42,353 nt of DNA, taken from the NCBI GenBank assembly GCA_016284885.1, contig JAEEPQ010000005.1, positions 1 through 42,353 of the forward strand, written 5' to 3'. Of this stretch, positions 40,367 to 42,353 are shown one piece after another. The notes under the pieces were generated by a model, which was given only the letters and a program-made list of their open reading frames with translations, was not told where the DNA came from and made no database searches. A program made the position numbers and the translations under genes. How positions within the stretch are numbered: position 1 is the stretch's first letter; every line of letters begins with the position of its first letter. Origin of the DNA: Desulfovibrio sp. (GTDB lineage Bacteria; Desulfobacterota; Desulfovibrionia; Desulfovibrionales; Desulfovibrionaceae).

Positions 40367-40634
40367 CCCATGGAGTCCTGCCTATGCGTTCGCAACGTGC
40401 GCGTCCTGCCGGCCTGCGTTCCTTGGGAAGTAATAGGCTTTTGCCTTTCTGTACATACCTAAATGTGGTGATTGAGCCCTGCCGGCATCTGGAGTAGGAT
40501 TGTTTCCAGAGCTGCACCCTGCGGCCCGCTTCGGCGATGCAGGGTGTGGCCAGCCCCGAGAAAGGGAACGTCTTGTCGCGTGTGGCAGGCCTTTTCTGGG
40601 CATTGCGCTGTACCTTTCAACCAAGGAGCGTGCC

Positions 40635-41063
40635 ATGCATGCACAGATCGTGAAAAGAGCGCTGCTCGCCTGCTTTGCCCTGCTGTTCGTTGTTGCCATG
40701 GCAGGGGCAGTTCAGGCAGGTCCTCTGCATTTTTCCGTGTCAAAGGCCCAGGCTGGCGGCGTCGGCCATGGGCAGCAGGAGATAGTCTTCCACTTTACCG
40801 TTGCCAACACCACGAGCCACGAGTTTATCCGCAGGCTCAACAGCGTGACTGTGGAAGTGACCGGCGACTTGGGCAATGGACGGCAGGAAAAGTATACCCG
40901 TGAAGTCCGGATCAACTATACCTTCAACCCCGCGCTTGGACCGAGGATGCGGCAGGGGATGCGGGCCTGGTTCCATCGCAAGGTCGACCCCCGCAGGGGC
41001 TGGTATCCCTACAGGCGCGTGTGGATCCGCGTCCTGAGATACAACTTTGCTAGAGCGAGCTAG
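40635..41063 (+). CDS. Small exported protein, unknown
   Basis: A 142-residue protein with a signal peptide (MHAQIVKRALLACFALLFVVAMAGAVQA, cleavage after VQA). The mature part of about 114 residues has beta-type segments (LHFSVSKAQAGG, EIVFHFTVANTTSHEFIRRL, SVTVEVTGDL) like a small Ig- or C2-like sandwich, and a very basic C-terminus with Arg/Trp/Tyr (RGWYPYRRVWIRVLRYNF). I chose ATG 40635 because AAGGAG precedes it. No known domain recognised. It is transcribed away from the LRR gene. Confidence 0.65.
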   Translation: MHAQIVKRALLACFALLFVVAMAGAVQAGPLHFSVSKAQAGGVGHGQQEIVFHFTVANTTSHEFIRRLNSVTVEVTGDLGNGRQEKYTREVRINYTFNPALGPRMRQGMRAWFHRKVDPRRGWYPYRRVWIRVLRYNFARAS

Positions 41064-41398
41064 GACGCACCCGCCCTCGCTGACGCTCCAAATGTCGACC
41101 ACGGCGCCGCTTCGGCCTGTCTCGGCCGAGGTGGCGCCTTTGGCGTCTTCTGCGTCCGCACAGGCTGGGCGGCAGGCGTCGCCGCTTCGAACGGGACGGC
41201 GGCCAAGGCTGAGTCCTTTCCGGACGGTCTCAAGCACATGGCAGGCGAGGCGATCGGCGCCAAGGACAGAAAGGTCGCTGCCCGGCACCCGCCCTGCCCT
41301 TGCCCGTCAGCACAGCTGGAAGGGCAGGATGTGAATGGCAGCAGGAAGCCCTGGGCTCTGCTGGAACTCAAGAACATGAATAGGAAGGAGGAACGGCC
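41064..41398. other. Intergenic region, nothing recognised
   Basis: 335 bases with no ribosome-site-supported gene. A short TCGGCC/GGCCGA hairpin lies near 41111-41129 after the small exported protein gene and could be part of its terminator. Confidence 0.4.
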
Positions 41399-42022
41399 AT
41401 GCGCGCTGTTGGAGTTATCCTTGCCCTGACACTGGCCATGGGCAGCATTGCCTTTTCTGCCTCGCCGGCGCTGGCGGCATTGCCTGAGGCGTCTTTGGAC
41501 AGCTTTGTCCCTGGCGCAGGCGTGGACACGCTTGCCCCGCTCAAGCTCAAGGCCGGGGGCGCAGGAACATCTTTGCAGGGCAAGGTTGCCTGGGACGGCT
41601 ACAGGCTCGATGCGCTGGTCCGCACGGGGCAGGGCAGGATCAGGAGCGCTTCGCTCAAGGGGGCCTTGGACAACGGGCTCATGGGCATGATCCTCTCGGC
41701 GATGGAGGAGAAGGGCTTCGTGCCGGTTGCCATGGCCTGCGACGGAACGTCTGAGCAGAACCGCGAAGCAGCGGTAGAAGCCATGGCCCAGTGGGCAGAC
41801 GGCGGCACGCAGGACCTGCACCTGCTCTTCCTGCCCGAAAAGGCCTTTCAGCGCGCCAAGGCGGCCTCCAAAGCCAATCCCAAGGCGCAGCTTGGCGCTC
41901 TCCTCAAGCCCTGTGCAGGGGAGAAGGCCTACGGCCTTGCGCTGTTCCGCAGGGACGACAGCTTTACCGTGTACATCGGTACCGTGGAAGACGTAGGCCG
42001 TTCGCTGAAGCTGTGGAAGTAG
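41399..42022 (+). CDS. Exported protein, unknown, 207 aa
   Basis: A 207-residue protein with a signal peptide (MRAVGVILALTLAMGSIAFSASPALA) and a soluble mature part of alternating helices and strands. A long stretch (about 75-120, GALDNGLMGMILSAMEEKG, VPVAMACDG) is followed by a helix rich in Ala/Lys and FTVYIGTVEDVGRSLKLW at the end. I do not recognise the family. The start is supported by AGGAGG 10 bases upstream. The next gene boundary is beyond the window. Confidence 0.65.
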   Translation: MRAVGVILALTLAMGSIAFSASPALAALPEASLDSFVPGAGVDTLAPLKLKAGGAGTSLQGKVAWDGYRLDALVRTGQGRIRSASLKGALDNGLMGMILSAMEEKGFVPVAMACDGTSEQNREAAVEAMAQWADGGTQDLHLLFLPEKAFQRAKAASKANPKAQLGALLKPCAGEKAYGLALFRRDDSFTVYIGTVEDVGRSLKLWK

Positions 42023-42353
42023 CCGGAACAGCGTTCCGTGCAGCCGTCGCATTCACGGGCCGCAACGGGGAAAGAGCGGAACGTGCGCAGGTCCATGGGC
42101 CGCCCCGTCAAGCTGAAGAGACGATGGGCATGCCCAAGGGGCTGATACGCAGCGAAGCGGATGTCTTGGCCGTGGAATGGCGCCGTGCTTCTGCTGGAGG
42201 CACGGTGCCGTCTGCTGATCGCATGGCGCTGTTTCGGCCTGCAGAGCTGTGCAAAAGCCAGAGATTGTGCGCCCTGGCGGTACGCTATTTCTTGCGGTCT
42301 AAGAAAAAACACAGCAATGTCAAACAGCTAAGCTGTTTTTGCCCCATTTTGCA
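42023..42353. other. Right-end stretch, no gene assigned
   Basis: Open frames run to the window edge (for example plus strand from ATG 42123), but none has a clear ribosome site or known motif. An AAACAGC-TAA-GCTGTTT hairpin with a T-run (42322-42340) is a possible weak rightward terminator. Confidence 0.35.

Noticed and set aside
42123-42353. Open frame running off the right edge
   Set aside because: No ribosome site, no recognisable motif, and the hairpin and T-run at 42322-42340 lie inside it.

Overview
The window looks like chromosome of a Desulfovibrionaceae-type sulfate- or sulfite-reducing deltaproteobacterium (Desulfovibrio, Bilophila or Mailhella relatives). I infer this from high GC, an outer-membrane porin of the Desulfovibrio homotrimeric type, a large 2-oxoacid:ferredoxin oxidoreductase plus ADP-forming acyl-CoA synthetase, DUF4116 repeat proteins, and a psd-pssA-leuA-leuC-leuD-leuB gene string. 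The genus is an inference from gene content, not from a marker-gene comparison.

Left part (1-6.1 kb): a DUF4116 protein cut by the window edge, a small unknown protein, a decayed DUF4116 pseudogene, a scrap of mltG, then a leftward porin and a leftward MFS transporter. A 1.25 kb intergenic region (6.1-7.35 kb) holds an array of promoter-like TTGACA elements, each followed at nearly constant distance by a GGTA-N5-TACC palindrome.

Centre (7.3-19.4 kb), the most interesting block: four subunits of a 2-oxoacid:ferredoxin oxidoreductase, a fused NDP-forming acyl-CoA synthetase, a DAO-type FAD oxidoreductase, a RidA enamine/imine deaminase, and a BCCT-family transporter whose C-terminus is an IclR effector domain. 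They are followed by two stand-alone IclR regulators paralogous to that domain and a UbiX-like flavoprotein overlapping the first regulator. The genes suggest uptake and oxidation of an amino acid or N-alkyl amino acid to a 2-oxoacid, oxidative decarboxylation to an acyl-CoA, and ATP formation by substrate-level phosphorylation. The IclR proteins probably control it and may be linked to the transporter through the shared domain.

19.4-22 kb: a second DUF4116 gene with a leader RNA-like element shared with the left pseudogene, then a tyrosine recombinase beside tRNA-Leu(UAA). This is the edge of an integrated element. Just beyond it lie pgpA and two decayed genes (a metallo-beta-lactamase fold protein and a PD-(D/E)XK nuclease fragment).

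23.7-38 kb is core chromosome: infA, lgt, a YdjM-type membrane hydrolase, a lipoprotein, rlpA, the leu operon with phosphatidylethanolamine synthesis (psd, pssA), and purL. 37.5-42.3 kb is a group of exported proteins of unknown function, including a leucine-rich repeat protein and one with a calcium-loop-like motif.
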